9,651 nt of DNA, from positions 1 to 9,651 of the forward strand of contig CAYNHL010000133.1 of NCBI GenBank assembly GCA_964397015.1, read 5' to 3'. A model generated the notes under the pieces. It did no database searches, had not been told where the DNA came from, and saw only the letters and a program-made list of their open reading frames with translations. Source of the stretch: MADRE2 sp964397015. GTDB taxonomy: Bacteria > Desulfobacterota > Desulfobacteria > Desulfobacterales > Desulfobacteraceae. The position numbers and the translations under genes were made by a program. Shown here in pieces: positions 1 through 8,852 of this stretch (position 1 is its first letter; each line of letters opens with the position of its first letter).

Positions 1-141
1 TCACTCTTTCGGTCTCGGCTGTCAGTCCCTGCAGCCGGCCTTTGTACTACAGGTTTTGCATTTGCTATTTTGATGGATTCCTGATAAACACACTGCATAT
101 CAAACAAACTATTTCTATTTAAAAAAAAAGATCTGTTATCC

Positions 142-1395
142 ATGGATAAAATTGAAATTACAGGCGGCCGGAGACTTAAAGGAGAAATCAGGATCAGCGG
201 TGCCAAAAATGCGGCCCTGCCTTTGATGGCCGCCGCCATCCTGGTTCCGGGCAGCACCAGGCTGACAAATGTACCCAACCTGATGGATATCAGGAGTATG
301 ACAAATCTGCTCCAGGATTTAGGGGCACGCATCAGTCACGAGGGCTCTTTTCTGGATATAGACGCAGCAGGTCTGCACAAGGACGAGGCTCCTTATGACC
401 TGGTCCGCAAAATGCGGGCATCCATACTGGTTTTAGGTCCCCTGGTTGCCCGTTTCGGCAGGGCCAGAGTTTCCATGCCGGGTGGATGTGCCATAGGCGC
501 CCGGCCCGTTGACATGCATTTAAAGGGGCTTGAATCCCTGGGGGCTGTCATTTCCATCGAACACGGCTATATTGAAGCCCGGGCACCTCGCCTGACCGGT
601 GCTGATATTTATTTTGACATGCCCACGGTTACAGGTACGGAAAACCTGATGATGGCAGCCGTACTGGCTCAAGGCACAACCGTTTTGAGGAATGCCGCCC
701 GGGAACCGGAAATCATCTGCCTGGCAGATGCGCTCAACGCCATGGGAGCCGGAATTTCTGGGGCCGGTACCACGGTCATCACCATTGAGGGCGTTACCTC
801 GTTAAAGCCTGCAACCATAAATGTAATCCCTGACCGGATAGAAACAGGCACCTTCATGGTTGCTGCAGCTGCAACAGGAGGGGATGTATTGATACGGCAA
901 TGCATGCCCGGGCATATCGGAGGGATTATAAGCAAACTCAAGGCTGCGGGCGCATCAATAGAAATATTTTCAGACAGCATCCGTGTCATGCAGAATGGCG
1001 GCATCAAAAGCGTGGATATCAGGACACTCCCTTATCCCGGGTTTCCCACTGACATGCAGGCACAGTTCATGGCATTGATGACTATTGCCGACGGCACAAG
1101 CACCATCCAGGAAACCATTTTTGAAAACCGGTTCATTCATGCCAACGAACTGCTTCGAATGGGAGCGGATATCACCATTTCAAGTGCAAGCCATGCCACT
1201 ATAAAAGGAAAACCATTCCTCCAGGCCGCCCCGGTGATGGCCTCGGATCTCAGGGCATCCGCATCTCTTGTCATTGCCGGTCTTGTCGCAAAAGGCACAA
1301 CGACCATCAACCGGGTGTATCATATGGACCGGGGATATGAATCCATTGAAACCAAATTTTCACAACTTGGGGCCGACATCCGCCGTATTTCATAA
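142..1395 (+). CDS. murA: UDP-N-acetylglucosamine 1-carboxyvinyltransferase (MurA)
   Basis: MurA transfers the enolpyruvyl group of phosphoenolpyruvate to UDP-GlcNAc, the first committed cytoplasmic step of peptidoglycan synthesis. The 417-residue product matches the usual family length (419 in E. coli) and appears complete. Visible signatures are SGAKNAALP with Lys22 and Asn23, and PGGCAIGARPVD with the PEP-binding Cys116 and Arg121. YPGFPTDMQAQF carries the catalytic Asp304; further on are ASDLRA (Asp369, Arg371) and HMDRGYE with Arg397. Cys rather than Asp at 116 predicts the fosfomycin-sensitive type. The start is supported because MDKIEITGGRRLKGE aligns with the normal family N-terminus, although no good Shine-Dalgarno is visible; only an A-rich tract (121-129) precedes it. 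comEC follows after 12 bases, suggesting cotranscription. Identification is secure. Confidence 0.97.
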   Translation: MDKIEITGGRRLKGEIRISGAKNAALPLMAAAILVPGSTRLTNVPNLMDIRSMTNLLQDLGARISHEGSFLDIDAAGLHKDEAPYDLVRKMRASILVLGPLVARFGRARVSMPGGCAIGARPVDMHLKGLESLGAVISIEHGYIEARAPRLTGADIYFDMPTVTGTENLMMAAVLAQGTTVLRNAAREPEIICLADALNAMGAGISGAGTTVITIEGVTSLKPATINVIPDRIETGTFMVAAAATGGDVLIRQCMPGHIGGIISKLKAAGASIEIFSDSIRVMQNGGIKSVDIRTLPYPGFPTDMQAQFMALMTIADGTSTIQETIFENRFIHANELLRMGADITISSASHATIKGKPFLQAAPVMASDLRASASLVIAGLVAKGTTTINRVYHMDRGYESIETKFSQLGADIRRIS

Positions 1396-1407
1396 CATCG
1401 ATCACTG

Positions 1408-3840
1408 GTGCACAATGTGAGACCTTCTGTGGGCAGAATAAAGGCCCCCTTTTTCATTCCGGTCCTGGTTTTTTTGATCTTCGGGATACTGATAGGCAGT
1501 CTGTTCCCGGATGAACGTCTTCTCCTGGTGCTTGTAACCGGGGCAGGTTTTCTTTTTGCCTTCTACCGGCCGCCACTGTGGGCGGCAGCCGGCATTGTAT
1601 TCATGATGACAGGTATTTTTTTAATCCAGGTGCGGCTGGCACCTTTTACAAGTGAAGGACATATCGGTTCTTACGCAACCGGAGAAAAACTTGAAATTAC
1701 AGGACAGATTGCATCCTTTGCCACAAGGTCGGGCAGGAAGGGACGTGTTGCCCTTGACACTATAAGTGTAAAACCCCCCGGTGGTGATGTAATCCCTGTC
1801 ACCGGGCGCATCAATCTCAATATTTATGATCCTTTAACCCATCCCCTGTTTTACGGAGACAGGATCAGGTTCAAGGGAAAACTGAAAAAGTTCAGGAATT
1901 TCAATAACCCGGGTGGTTTTGATTACGAAGCCTATATGCTTCTCAAGGGCATTTCAGCCGGCGTGTCGGTTTCAGGCCGCAATATCAGCTTTGTGGAAGG
2001 CAGCTCTGATCTGTCTTTTACCAGTCGGATCATGCGGAATATAGAAGTTTTCCGCAAGGGATATACACAGCTTGTCGACAAAACGGTTAAAAGCCAAAAA
2101 TCCGCTGCAATCCTCAACGCCCTTGCAGCGGGAAAAAAAGACCGTATCGACAATCAGCTCAGGGATGTATTCGCCCGTTCCGGAGCCAGCCATATCCTGG
2201 CAATATCAGGCTTGCACCTGTCCATTCTCGCCCTTTTTTTCTATAAATTATTCCATGGTTTTTCAGGACAGTTTCGCTGCCTGCTCATCGATGGAAAAGC
2301 TGGTAAGATCGCCGGTATCCTGACATTGATACCGCTTCTTTTTTACGCTTTGCTCAGCGGTTTTTCACCTTCCACCCAGCGGGCATTGATCATGATCGCA
2401 ATGGTCATGACTGCCAGAATCATTGACAGGGATTCGGACGTGGTCAACACCCTTGCATTTGCAGGGGTCCTGATCCTCCTGTTCGACTGCGGGGCGCTGT
2501 TTACCATTTCCTTTCAACTCTCCTTTACAGCTGTCGCGTTTATCATTGCCGGTATTGCATGGTCACGGTCAATAAAAGAATTTCAACCAACTAAAATAAC
2601 ACACAGGTTCATGCTTTTTGTCCAGGTCACGCTGTGGGCCTCTATTGGAACCTTTCCTCTGATCATGTACTATTTCGGCATGATATCCATCAGCCAGGTT
2701 ATTACCAACCTGGTCGTAATCCCTTTGATGGGATTTATTGCCCTGCCTCTCGGTTTTTTTTCCATGGCTGTTTTCCCGTTGTCACAAAACTTGAGTGCGT
2801 GGTTGATAGAGTTGTGCGCCCACATCCTTTCTTTTTCCATCAGCCTGATCGAAAACATATCCCAGTGGCCGTTTGCCTGGTTTCGCTCCGGTACGCTGAC
2901 AATGCCTGAATTACTCCTGGTGTACGCCACTCTATGTGTGATATTTGCAGCCCTGCTGACCAGACAAAAAAAAATCCTGCTTTTGCTTGTACCTTTTCTG
3001 GCATTGGGAATCATCGATACCGGGGTGTGGATCAAGAAACGTTTTTTCAATTCCGACCTGTCGCTGGTGGTCCTCGATGTAGGGCAGGGAAACAGCGCGC
3101 TGCTTTCTCTTCCCCGTGGAAAAAGGATACTGATAGATGGAGGGGGCTTTTCATACGGGTCTTCATTTGATACAGGGCGCCACCTGGTGGCACCGTACCT
3201 GTGGAGAGAAAAAATCGGGCTGCTGGATGCTGTGGTGCTGACCCACCCGGATGCAGACCACTTGAACGGCCTTGTGTTTATCATGGACCGTTTCAGGATC
3301 AAACAGGTGTTTAAAAACAGTGATACAGACAGTTCAAAGGCATATGAAGATTTTATAAAGACATGCCGCAAACGGAATGTACCGGTTACAGAACTGCCGG
3401 ATAAGCGGTTTTCTCCTGATTTTCTGTCAACAGATGACATTGCGCTTGTTTTTTTCCCGGATGAAAAAAGCTCAAGCACCAATGACAATTCTGTCGTGAT
3501 GAAGGTTTCCTATGATGAAATCTCTATGCTGTTACCTGGAGATATTTCTGAAGAACGTGAAAAGCTTTTGTGCGAAAGGTTCCAAAAATCACTGCAGGCA
3601 AATGTAATGCTGGCCCCTCACCATGGAAGCAGATTGTCGTCATCGGATTTTTTTCTTGATATTGTTCAATGTGAAAGTATAATAGTATCCTGTGGCTGGA
3701 GGAACCGGTACGGATTTCCTTCTCCGGATGTTCTTTCCCGCTGCTCAAAGCGCAATATCGACGTGTTCAGGACGGATTTACACGGAGCAGTTGAAGTAAA
3801 AACAGACGGGCAGCGGTATACTGTCGTTACCATGGAATAA
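1408..3840 (+). CDS. comEC: DNA internalization competence protein ComEC/Rec2
   Basis: ComEC is the inner-membrane channel that carries single-stranded transforming DNA into the cytoplasm. The 810-residue product has the full three-part layout. The N-terminal part has membrane helices at about 13-78 and a soluble OB-fold-like section at about 90-190, including NNPGGFDYEAYMLLKG (166-181). The Competence domain (about 230-520) contains ARSGASHILAISGLHLS near 256-272 and many membrane helices. The metallo-beta-lactamase-like domain (about 550-805) has LDVGQGN (556-562), THPDADH (612-618), LLPGDIS with Asp712, and APHHGS (736-741). These metal-ligand motifs look intact, so a nuclease role is plausible. 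The start is GTG without a recognisable Shine-Dalgarno; GTG codons at 1417 and 1429 are alternatives. It lies between murA and a small membrane protein gene with short gaps. Whether the host is naturally competent cannot be told from this gene alone. Confidence 0.95.
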   Translation: MHNVRPSVGRIKAPFFIPVLVFLIFGILIGSLFPDERLLLVLVTGAGFLFAFYRPPLWAAAGIVFMMTGIFLIQVRLAPFTSEGHIGSYATGEKLEITGQIASFATRSGRKGRVALDTISVKPPGGDVIPVTGRINLNIYDPLTHPLFYGDRIRFKGKLKKFRNFNNPGGFDYEAYMLLKGISAGVSVSGRNISFVEGSSDLSFTSRIMRNIEVFRKGYTQLVDKTVKSQKSAAILNALAAGKKDRIDNQLRDVFARSGASHILAISGLHLSILALFFYKLFHGFSGQFRCLLIDGKAGKIAGILTLIPLLFYALLSGFSPSTQRALIMIAMVMTARIIDRDSDVVNTLAFAGVLILLFDCGALFTISFQLSFTAVAFIIAGIAWSRSIKEFQPTKITHRFMLFVQVTLWASIGTFPLIMYYFGMISISQVITNLVVIPLMGFIALPLGFFSMAVFPLSQNLSAWLIELCAHILSFSISLIENISQWPFAWFRSGTLTMPELLLVYATLCVIFAALLTRQKKILLLLVPFLALGIIDTGVWIKKRFFNSDLSLVVLDVGQGNSALLSLPRGKRILIDGGGFSYGSSFDTGRHLVAPYLWREKIGLLDAVVLTHPDADHLNGLVFIMDRFRIKQVFKNSDTDSSKAYEDFIKTCRKRNVPVTELPDKRFSPDFLSTDDIALVFFPDEKSSSTNDNSVVMKVSYDEISMLLPGDISEEREKLLCERFQKSLQANVMLAPHHGSRLSSSDFFLDIVQCESIIVSCGWRNRYGFPSPDVLSRCSKRNIDVFRTDLHGAVEVKTDGQRYTVVTME

Positions 3841-3845
3841 TCGCG

Positions 3846-4670
3846 ATGTATTATATTTATTTTTCATTTATTTTTGTACTTTCCATACTCATGCTGGTTG
3901 AATGCCGTATGAAACAACAGCCCCGCTGGTATGCGGCCGCTGTATTCCTGGCTCCTGTCACTTTTCCTTATTTTATCCTTAAAATCCGCAAAGAAGCAGG
4001 GATCATCATCATGATGATTTTCATGGCCCTGTTTTCAGCTGTGTGTGCAGGAGAGATCATTTTATATTCCATTCAAAAACACAATGCCCGGTTTGATTCA
4101 ATGACTCCGTTTACCCGTGAAATGATCGTTTTGACCGAAAATATCAAGCAATCTTCTTCAAAACTGAACAACGGGTTGATCAAGTTAGAGGCTTTGAGCA
4201 AAGTCGAATCCAGAAAAAGCCAGCTGATGGAAACCATAACTTTTATCACATACCTGCGTAATGTGATCGATGAAAACCAGCAGGCCATAGACAAGATGCT
4301 GGCATATGCCAAAAACCACAAGGATTATTTTCAGGCAAAAAACCTTGAATGGATATTCGGGATCGAACATTTTTACAACAACCACAATGTAATACAGCAT
4401 CAAAAAAGCCTGGAAAAATACCTGGATGCCTTTGAAGACCTGTTACGCTATACCTACACCAATTTTGAATTAATTGACGTGGCAAAAGATCCCAAGTACC
4501 TGAAAAATTATGATGAATATTACATAAGGTACCGCCGTGCCGTGGATGCCCACAACAGGTTCAATGTCAAACGCCTTGAATACCAGAACAGATTTCTGGA
4601 ACAATATCCCGAGCTGACCCCTTATCTTCCCGGCAAAGCTCAACCGGACGCTTTCCGGCTCTGGGGATAA
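3846..4670 (+). CDS. membrane protein of unknown function with long helical C-terminal region
   Basis: I do not recognise this 274-residue protein. The N-terminal quarter holds three predicted membrane segments (about 2-19, 28-46 and 51-75), separated by short basic stretches (RMKQQPR, KIRKE). The remaining 200 residues are hydrophilic, charged and almost free of Gly and Pro until the end, so they are probably mostly helical. Stretches around 95-160 and 185-205 have heptad-like spacing that could form coiled coils. No catalytic motif or cysteine cluster is visible. The tail is rich in Tyr, Asn and Glu (for example YDEYYIRYRR at 222-231). It starts five bases after comEC, with a possible GGAA ribosome site inside the comEC end, so the pair is probably cotranscribed and translationally coupled. 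A link to DNA uptake is only inferred from position. Its last 31 bases overlap the end of the opposing activase gene. Confidence 0.85.
   Translation: MYYIYFSFIFVLSILMLVECRMKQQPRWYAAAVFLAPVTFPYFILKIRKEAGIIIMMIFMALFSAVCAGEIILYSIQKHNARFDSMTPFTREMIVLTENIKQSSSKLNNGLIKLEALSKVESRKSQLMETITFITYLRNVIDENQQAIDKMLAYAKNHKDYFQAKNLEWIFGIEHFYNNHNVIQHQKSLEKYLDAFEDLLRYTYTNFELIDVAKDPKYLKNYDEYYIRYRRAVDAHNRFNVKRLEYQNRFLEQYPELTPYLPGKAQPDAFRLWG
4640..4670. other. tail-to-tail overlap of two convergent coding regions
   Basis: The stop codon of the plus-strand membrane protein gene (TAA, 4668-4670) lies beyond the stop codon of the minus-strand activase gene (TGA, 4642-4640). The two reading frames therefore share 31 bases. 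No stem followed by a T-tract is present here. The only structure seen is a weak 5-base stem (CCGGA at 4644-4648 with TCCGG at 4654-4658). Transcripts from both sides would run into each other's antisense. Confidence 0.9.
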
Positions 4671-7600
4671 TGTTTCTTGACAAGTGATGTCAGGTAGGGA
4701 ACGAGCACCCTGTTCTTGTGCCCCCCTGAAATGTCATAGGTAATGGTCACGATGGGAACCCCTGTCTTTTTTTCAATCAGTTCCGCCATGGCCTCGGTGA
4801 TCAGGGCAGGACAGCAGAAAGACGGATTGGTTTGCACCAGCAGATCGAGATCCGGGTGTTCAGACACGATATGATGTATTTTCAGGATGTTGTCCATGGA
4901 CTCTCCTGTATGTTGGGGCAGTATCCCGTAAGAGGCCAGTAAGTCCTGGCTGTCCTGAATATCGTGTACCGTGATGTCGCCCAGGAAGGGCTCGAAATAC
5001 TTATAGTATTTTTTTTCAAGGGCCTGCATTGCAGAAAAAATCACCCGGTTGGAAATCAGATCGATATATTTTTTTTCGGCAAACCATTTTTTAAAGTATG
5101 AACTGGCAATAATTTTGACATATTTGTAATAAGGTGTGACCACGGCCTCTCCGCCATGTGATTCAATAAAATTGATCAAATCCTGGTTGATGATCGGATT
5201 GTCCCTGATGTACAGGTCGCCGAAAATACCTACTTTCGGTTTTTTGCACTGCAGGCATTCAATCTCTGAAAACCCTGCCAATGCATGTGACAAGGCTTTT
5301 TCCTTGTCAGTTGAGTTAAAGAATGCATCTTCAAGAATGCAAAGAGCCTGTTCAGCCGCATGGTCGGTTTGTCCCCTGTTCAGTTCATATGGTCTTATCC
5401 TGCATGATATGGTCTTGATCAGTCCACCGAACATATATCCAAAATAGGCATTCCTGGCAGCGTTCATGGAAATATCGAACAATGACAGCTCCCCAAGATA
5501 GATATTGGCCTTTTCAAACCCGTTGCCATGCCTTTCAAAAATTCTTTTTATATGATGGGGATACATCCTGATATTACAGGCAATATCAGACCTGTTCAAC
5601 CACAGCAGTGTTTTTGCAGGATCGAGACTGTGGGTTTCAACAGTGTGAATAAATCCTGATGCGATGGCGTTCAGTGGAATGCACTGGCCGGTATTGGTCA
5701 AAAGGCTCTGCTTGATTGTCGCCTCTGTTTCTTCGAGCAGTATGGCGTTGACCCCTTCACTTTTGAGAATGGCCACGATCAACCTGGATGTATGGTCATC
5801 CCAGCTCGGAAAAATAATGGTCCTGGATCCAATATGGCCGGCATATTCCGAGCTCAGCCGGAGGGATTCCACAGGCCGCGCCTGATCCTCCCGCTTCCTG
5901 TGGTTCCTGAATGCCTGTATACCAGCTTCTATCCTGGTTTCATATCCCACGCTGGAGTCATGTTCATCCAGCTCAAGTACCAGGAAGGGTTTGTTGAATG
6001 TCTCCATGATCTGCTTGACATAATCGATGCAGAAAGAATCCGGAGAGCATTTGAACGAAGTAATATATACAGGATATAAACCGGGAGTCCTTGCCGCGAT
6101 ATACGCGCTTTTCAGGATTTGGGCCGCATATTTCCAGTGAATCTGGGTCAAAAGATCCTGCAGGGGTTCAAAATCCATGTCATCGAAATCGAGCATATCC
6201 TGGTAAAAGGAGGGGACATTGAAACCTGCAAAAATATTCAAAATCCCGGCGTTCATGCTGGCTGGCAGAATGGTGTACGGCCTTCCGAGCAGCACGACAC
6301 TCAGGTCCGGATCAAAATGGTCCTTAAAGGCCTGTTTCAGCTGTTCCTGGTTTTCCTCTTTATGAGCACAGGCCTTGTCATAGGCTTTGTGCACATCTAA
6401 AAAAGAAAGGCTGGTGTACTGATTTATTTGCTTCAAAGACCTGAACAAAGATATTTTTGTATGGAAGCTGGTGTACAGGTATTTAACCAGGGGGGACAGG
6501 ATACGGTTTTTATCCAGTCCATGGATACAGGAGATCAGGGAAGGGGCATACTGGGTATAATAACAGTGCTGCCGGCGCAACTTGCTTTCTTTTTGACGGT
6601 CTTCAAAATAAAAGGGAAGAAAGATGTAATCTGCCCTGTCCAGAAGGTGCATCACATGACCGTGAAGAGCGGTCATAGGGGCGCAGAATTCAGCACCTGC
6701 GGCTTTTTTCCCCAAAGAAACCGGTCTTGAAAGATTGCTGGATGTAATGACCCGGATTCCCAGCTCATTGAAAAAGACTTTCCAGAACTCCAGATCTTCC
6801 ACCAGGTGCAATGCCGCAGGAATACCAATGGTAAAAGGATGACCGGCAGGGGCAGGATGAATTTGGGCCAGGACGCTTTTGCGTTTTTTGGCAAGGTCAA
6901 ACTGCCCGGCTTTTTTAACATAATGCTGCGTGTCATAATCCCTTCCGCATAAAAAACCAAATGCTTCAGCCTGGTCGTTCACAAATGCAATTGTTATTTT
7001 GCAGTGATTGGGGCAAAGCTGACAGACCTCCTTTTTAATCGGAATTTCCTGCCGCCATATTTTAAATCCCTTAAAAGCGGTCGGGGCCTTCACGGTCTCT
7101 TTTGCAAGGAGTGCTACGCCTAAAGCACCGGTCAGGTGACAGAACTTGGATACCTGTATGGGTTTTTTAAGTTTCTGTTCAAATGCGGCGATCAAAGCCT
7201 TGTTCTTTGCCGTGGCACCCTGGAACAGAATCTGGTTTCCAATTTTGCCGATATTTGCCACCTTGGTCAGGTAATTGTCCCTGACAGAATGCAGAACAGA
7301 GGCCAGGGCCTGTTTTGTCGTGTATCCCACGCTCAGGAAATGATTGATGTCCCTTTCCATGAAAACGGTACACCTGTCGCTTGAAACGGGTGAAACAACA
7401 CCTTCTGTCCTCTTGGAGTATTCACTCAGCGGGCAGTCGAGTCTCAAGGCCTGCTCCTCGATAAAGCTCCCGGTACCTGCAGCGCAGACCGTATTCATGA
7501 CAGACGAGGTCACCATGCCGTCCGACATTGTTGTGAACTTGGCATCCTGACCGCCGATTTCTATAATGGTATCGACATCAGGGTTCAGGTGGCAGGCTGC

Positions 7601-8851
7601 CCGGGCATGTGCCGTGATTTCATCCGGCATGATATCGGCACCGATAATTTTGGCACTTATTTTGCGGCCTGAGCCTGTGGTTCCGCACCCGGCAATATTC
7701 AAGGAAAGCTCATATTCGTCAATGAACATGTCGATGGCACGGCAGATATTCTGCACTGCAACAACCGGTTTAGATGCAGTCCTTGTATAAAACCCCGCAA
7801 CAACAGTTTTATCTTTTGTCATCAGGATGCTTTTTGTGGAAGTGGAGCCGACATCGATTCCCAGAAAACAGGACGATAAATCAAGAGTTTGCGGGTTTTC
7901 ATAAATATCGGCTTCGACCCCGCTGGTTTCATATGTGGAAAATGATGTAAAATCAGGATAGGTGGACAAGGTCACAGACAGGGCAGGGTAGTCATGCTTT
8001 TTTTGGGTTTCAGCCGGAATAATGAGATCATCCAGGGTTTTACAGCTGATCTTATCAAATGACCCCGATCCATGCTGCACAAGGTCATCGAGCAGGCACA
8101 GCGCTGCTCCGGCGGCCTTGTAAATTCTTGAATAACGGTCGGTTTTCAATTTTACACCAAGCAGGGATTCAAGATGTTTTTTGACTGCAAGGTTCAAGGA
8201 TACACCGCCGCAGAAAATGATACCGCTGCCTGCAGGACCGGTTTTAAAAAGGGTATTGATGATGTTTTTTGCCATGCCTTTGCAAAGACCGTCACAGATC
8301 TGTTCAATTGTATACCCTTCCTGCTGTGCATGAATCAGGTCGGTTTTGGCAAAGACCGCACATCGGGTAGAAATATCGGGTACTTCAGCTGTATTGGATA
8401 ATGCAAGCTCACTGATAGCCCCGGATGATTCCAGGTTCAGCCGAAGGGCCTGCTGGTCCATGAAACTTCCGGTACCGGCTGCACACGACGTGTTGAAACG
8501 GGTTCCGGCATAAGCCATGTCATTGTCAAAAGCGCTCAATGAAAATTTTTCACCGCCTATGCTCAGGATATGAGTGAAAGTCTCGTGAAATTGCCTGGCA
8601 GCCCTTATCGTTGTGACCAGAGGATCATAGGACCGGTGACATTTTAAAAAATTGGCTGCCGGGTCGGTCAGGGCGATGTAGGATGCCTGTTTCTTAGGAA
8701 CCATGTCCAGCAGAGTTTCAAGACAGGAAATAACATTACCCTGATGCGGCTGAACCTGGTGATGGACCACGGAGCCGTTATCAGAAACAAGGGCCATCGA
8801 TACGCATACAGAACCAATATCTATACCGAGAATACCTGACAGATCATCCAT
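4640..8851 (-). CDS. giant acyl-CoA dehydratase activase-type protein (two BcrA/BadF/HgdC ATPase domains, DUF2229-like and HGD-D-like regions)
   Basis: This 1403-residue protein belongs to the large activase family related to activators of 2-hydroxyacyl-CoA dehydratases. Those use ATP to push an electron from a [4Fe-4S] cluster onto a low-potential acceptor. ASKHA domain 1 (about 7-255) has GIDIGS, CAAGTGSF with Cys123, STRCAVF with Cys164, and a GGVSLN adenosine motif at 215-220. Domain 2 (about 329-585) has GIDVGSTSTK (331-340), EIGGQDAK (431-438), CAAGTGSF with Cys456, DRCTVF with Cys494, and QGATAKN. Next come Cys610, 613, 617 and 635 (CQLCPNHC plus FLCGRDYD). A DUF2229-like part follows with FCAPMTALHGH (722-732), LGRPYT, FKCSPDSF (933-940) and LELDEHDSSVG. 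The C-terminal dehydratase-like part has KPKVGIFGDLYIRDNP (1204-1219) and NPSFCCPALITEAM (1342-1355). Domain 1 lacks the Thr/Lys of the phosphate loop and reads GGEKFS where domain 2 has GGQDAK. It is probably a soluble, oxygen-sensitive enzyme. Substrate and partner are unknown. It follows the regulator gene after one base. Confidence 0.93.
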   Translation of the reverse strand: MDDLSGILGIDIGSVCVSMALVSDNGSVVHHQVQPHQGNVISCLETLLDMVPKKQASYIALTDPAANFLKCHRSYDPLVTTIRAARQFHETFTHILSIGGEKFSLSAFDNDMAYAGTRFNTSCAAGTGSFMDQQALRLNLESSGAISELALSNTAEVPDISTRCAVFAKTDLIHAQQEGYTIEQICDGLCKGMAKNIINTLFKTGPAGSGIIFCGGVSLNLAVKKHLESLLGVKLKTDRYSRIYKAAGAALCLLDDLVQHGSGSFDKISCKTLDDLIIPAETQKKHDYPALSVTLSTYPDFTSFSTYETSGVEADIYENPQTLDLSSCFLGIDVGSTSTKSILMTKDKTVVAGFYTRTASKPVVAVQNICRAIDMFIDEYELSLNIAGCGTTGSGRKISAKIIGADIMPDEITAHARAACHLNPDVDTIIEIGGQDAKFTTMSDGMVTSSVMNTVCAAGTGSFIEEQALRLDCPLSEYSKRTEGVVSPVSSDRCTVFMERDINHFLSVGYTTKQALASVLHSVRDNYLTKVANIGKIGNQILFQGATAKNKALIAAFEQKLKKPIQVSKFCHLTGALGVALLAKETVKAPTAFKGFKIWRQEIPIKKEVCQLCPNHCKITIAFVNDQAEAFGFLCGRDYDTQHYVKKAGQFDLAKKRKSVLAQIHPAPAGHPFTIGIPAALHLVEDLEFWKVFFNELGIRVITSSNLSRPVSLGKKAAGAEFCAPMTALHGHVMHLLDRADYIFLPFYFEDRQKESKLRRQHCYYTQYAPSLISCIHGLDKNRILSPLVKYLYTSFHTKISLFRSLKQINQYTSLSFLDVHKAYDKACAHKEENQEQLKQAFKDHFDPDLSVVLLGRPYTILPASMNAGILNIFAGFNVPSFYQDMLDFDDMDFEPLQDLLTQIHWKYAAQILKSAYIAARTPGLYPVYITSFKCSPDSFCIDYVKQIMETFNKPFLVLELDEHDSSVGYETRIEAGIQAFRNHRKREDQARPVESLRLSSEYAGHIGSRTIIFPSWDDHTSRLIVAILKSEGVNAILLEETEATIKQSLLTNTGQCIPLNAIASGFIHTVETHSLDPAKTLLWLNRSDIACNIRMYPHHIKRIFERHGNGFEKANIYLGELSLFDISMNAARNAYFGYMFGGLIKTISCRIRPYELNRGQTDHAAEQALCILEDAFFNSTDKEKALSHALAGFSEIECLQCKKPKVGIFGDLYIRDNPIINQDLINFIESHGGEAVVTPYYKYVKIIASSYFKKWFAEKKYIDLISNRVIFSAMQALEKKYYKYFEPFLGDITVHDIQDSQDLLASYGILPQHTGESMDNILKIHHIVSEHPDLDLLVQTNPSFCCPALITEAMAELIEKKTGVPIVTITYDISGGHKNRVLVPYLTSLVKKHYPQSRKASG

Positions 8852-8852
8852 A

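Noticed and set aside
1..141. End of an upstream gene: one plus-strand frame stays open from base 3 to a TAA at 120-122.
   Set aside because: The 39 residues match nothing I recognise (not the PrmC tail often seen before murA), and other frames are equally open. Too short to call. A TTGCTA/GATAAA pair near 62-88 is too weak for a promoter call.
2670..3488. Minus-strand open frame of 272 codons opposite comEC.
   Set aside because: It lies wholly inside the comEC coding region, whose frame carries clear conserved motifs. The antisense product is Ser/Arg/Pro-rich without family features.
4644..4658. Hairpin CCGGA-CGCTT-TCCGG as a two-way terminator between the convergent genes.
   Set aside because: Only five base pairs, no T-tract on either side, and it lies inside coding sequence of both genes.
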